Shown piece after piece: positions 63,733-64,000 of a stretch of DNA of 64,000 bases. The notes beneath the pieces were generated by a model that saw nothing but the letters and a program-made list of their open reading frames with translations, searched no databases and was not told the DNA's origin. This stretch comes from Macrobrachium rosenbergii (taxonomy: Eukaryota > Arthropoda > Malacostraca > Decapoda > Palaemonidae), in contig NC_089782.1 of the NCBI RefSeq assembly GCF_040412425.1, positions 23,057,622-23,121,621 on the forward strand. The letters run 5' to 3'. Position 1 is the stretch's first letter, and the number at the start of each line of letters is the position of its first letter. Made by a program: the position numbers and the translations under genes.

Positions 63733-64000
63733 CTAAAAACTCCATCTCCTGTTTTCATTATGGTTCTACAAAACTATGAACTGAACTACGGACAGTTCTC
63801 TGAAAATGTCTAACTTTTACTGCCCATACATAGACCTATTTTCAAGTAGGGCATTGTTGCATCTCCTCTCGCCTCTACTTCCGTTACGTAAATCTCCTAC
63901 GATTCTTCTTTTCTATATCCGCCTTCGATTCCGATTAGTTGTCACGTGGGATGGTTGGTTTACCTGCGTGTGGCCCCCTTCTCTCCCCGACACCAGCGCA

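Overview
The window looks like nuclear DNA of an arthropod, most likely a decapod crustacean. It is AT-rich, with long introns, very dense microsatellites (AT, GA, CA, AAT, ACAT), several tRNA-derived and other SINE families and many small inverted-repeat transposons. Order-level assignment is an inference from repeat content; no species can be named. No operons, CRISPR arrays, rRNA genes or complete standalone tRNA genes were seen.

One real protein gene is supported: a YTHDF-type m6A-RNA reader on the minus strand. Four coding exons can be joined in phase 0 with canonical GT/AG sites: 35653-35540 (38 aa), 34778-33204 (525 aa), 26883-26767 (39 aa) and 23172-22939 (77 aa plus stop). This gives 679 residues in total. 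The N-terminal start exon(s) were not found. A CpG-enriched stretch at 51250-52110 is a candidate 5' end, by inference only. The YTH domain is split between exons, keeps its three cage tryptophans, and is followed by an unusual Arg-Asp-His/Ser repeat and RGG tail.

Layout: 1-9800 holds a decayed LINE with a locally triplicated reverse-transcriptase segment, a 652-bp hAT-like element and a 195-bp MITE with perfect 8-bp target duplications. 9800-22900 is mostly featureless AT-rich DNA. 22939-35653 is the YTHDF gene, whose introns contain two tandem arrays, a palindromic MITE, a dead Tigger/pogo transposase and two SINEs. 35816-51250 holds MITEs, SINEs, a LINE tail and two minisatellites, one split by a hAT-like MITE. 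51250-52110 is the CpG-richer candidate promoter. 52165-64000 is repeat-rich, with a 74-bp satellite, hairpins, a 500-bp hAT-like MITE, a foldback element, SINEs and microsatellites, and it ends with an unexplained CpG-dense patch near 63.1 kb.

No new defence or metabolic system was found. The more interesting items are the YTHDF tail, the nested and newly delimited transposons, and the CpG anomaly.
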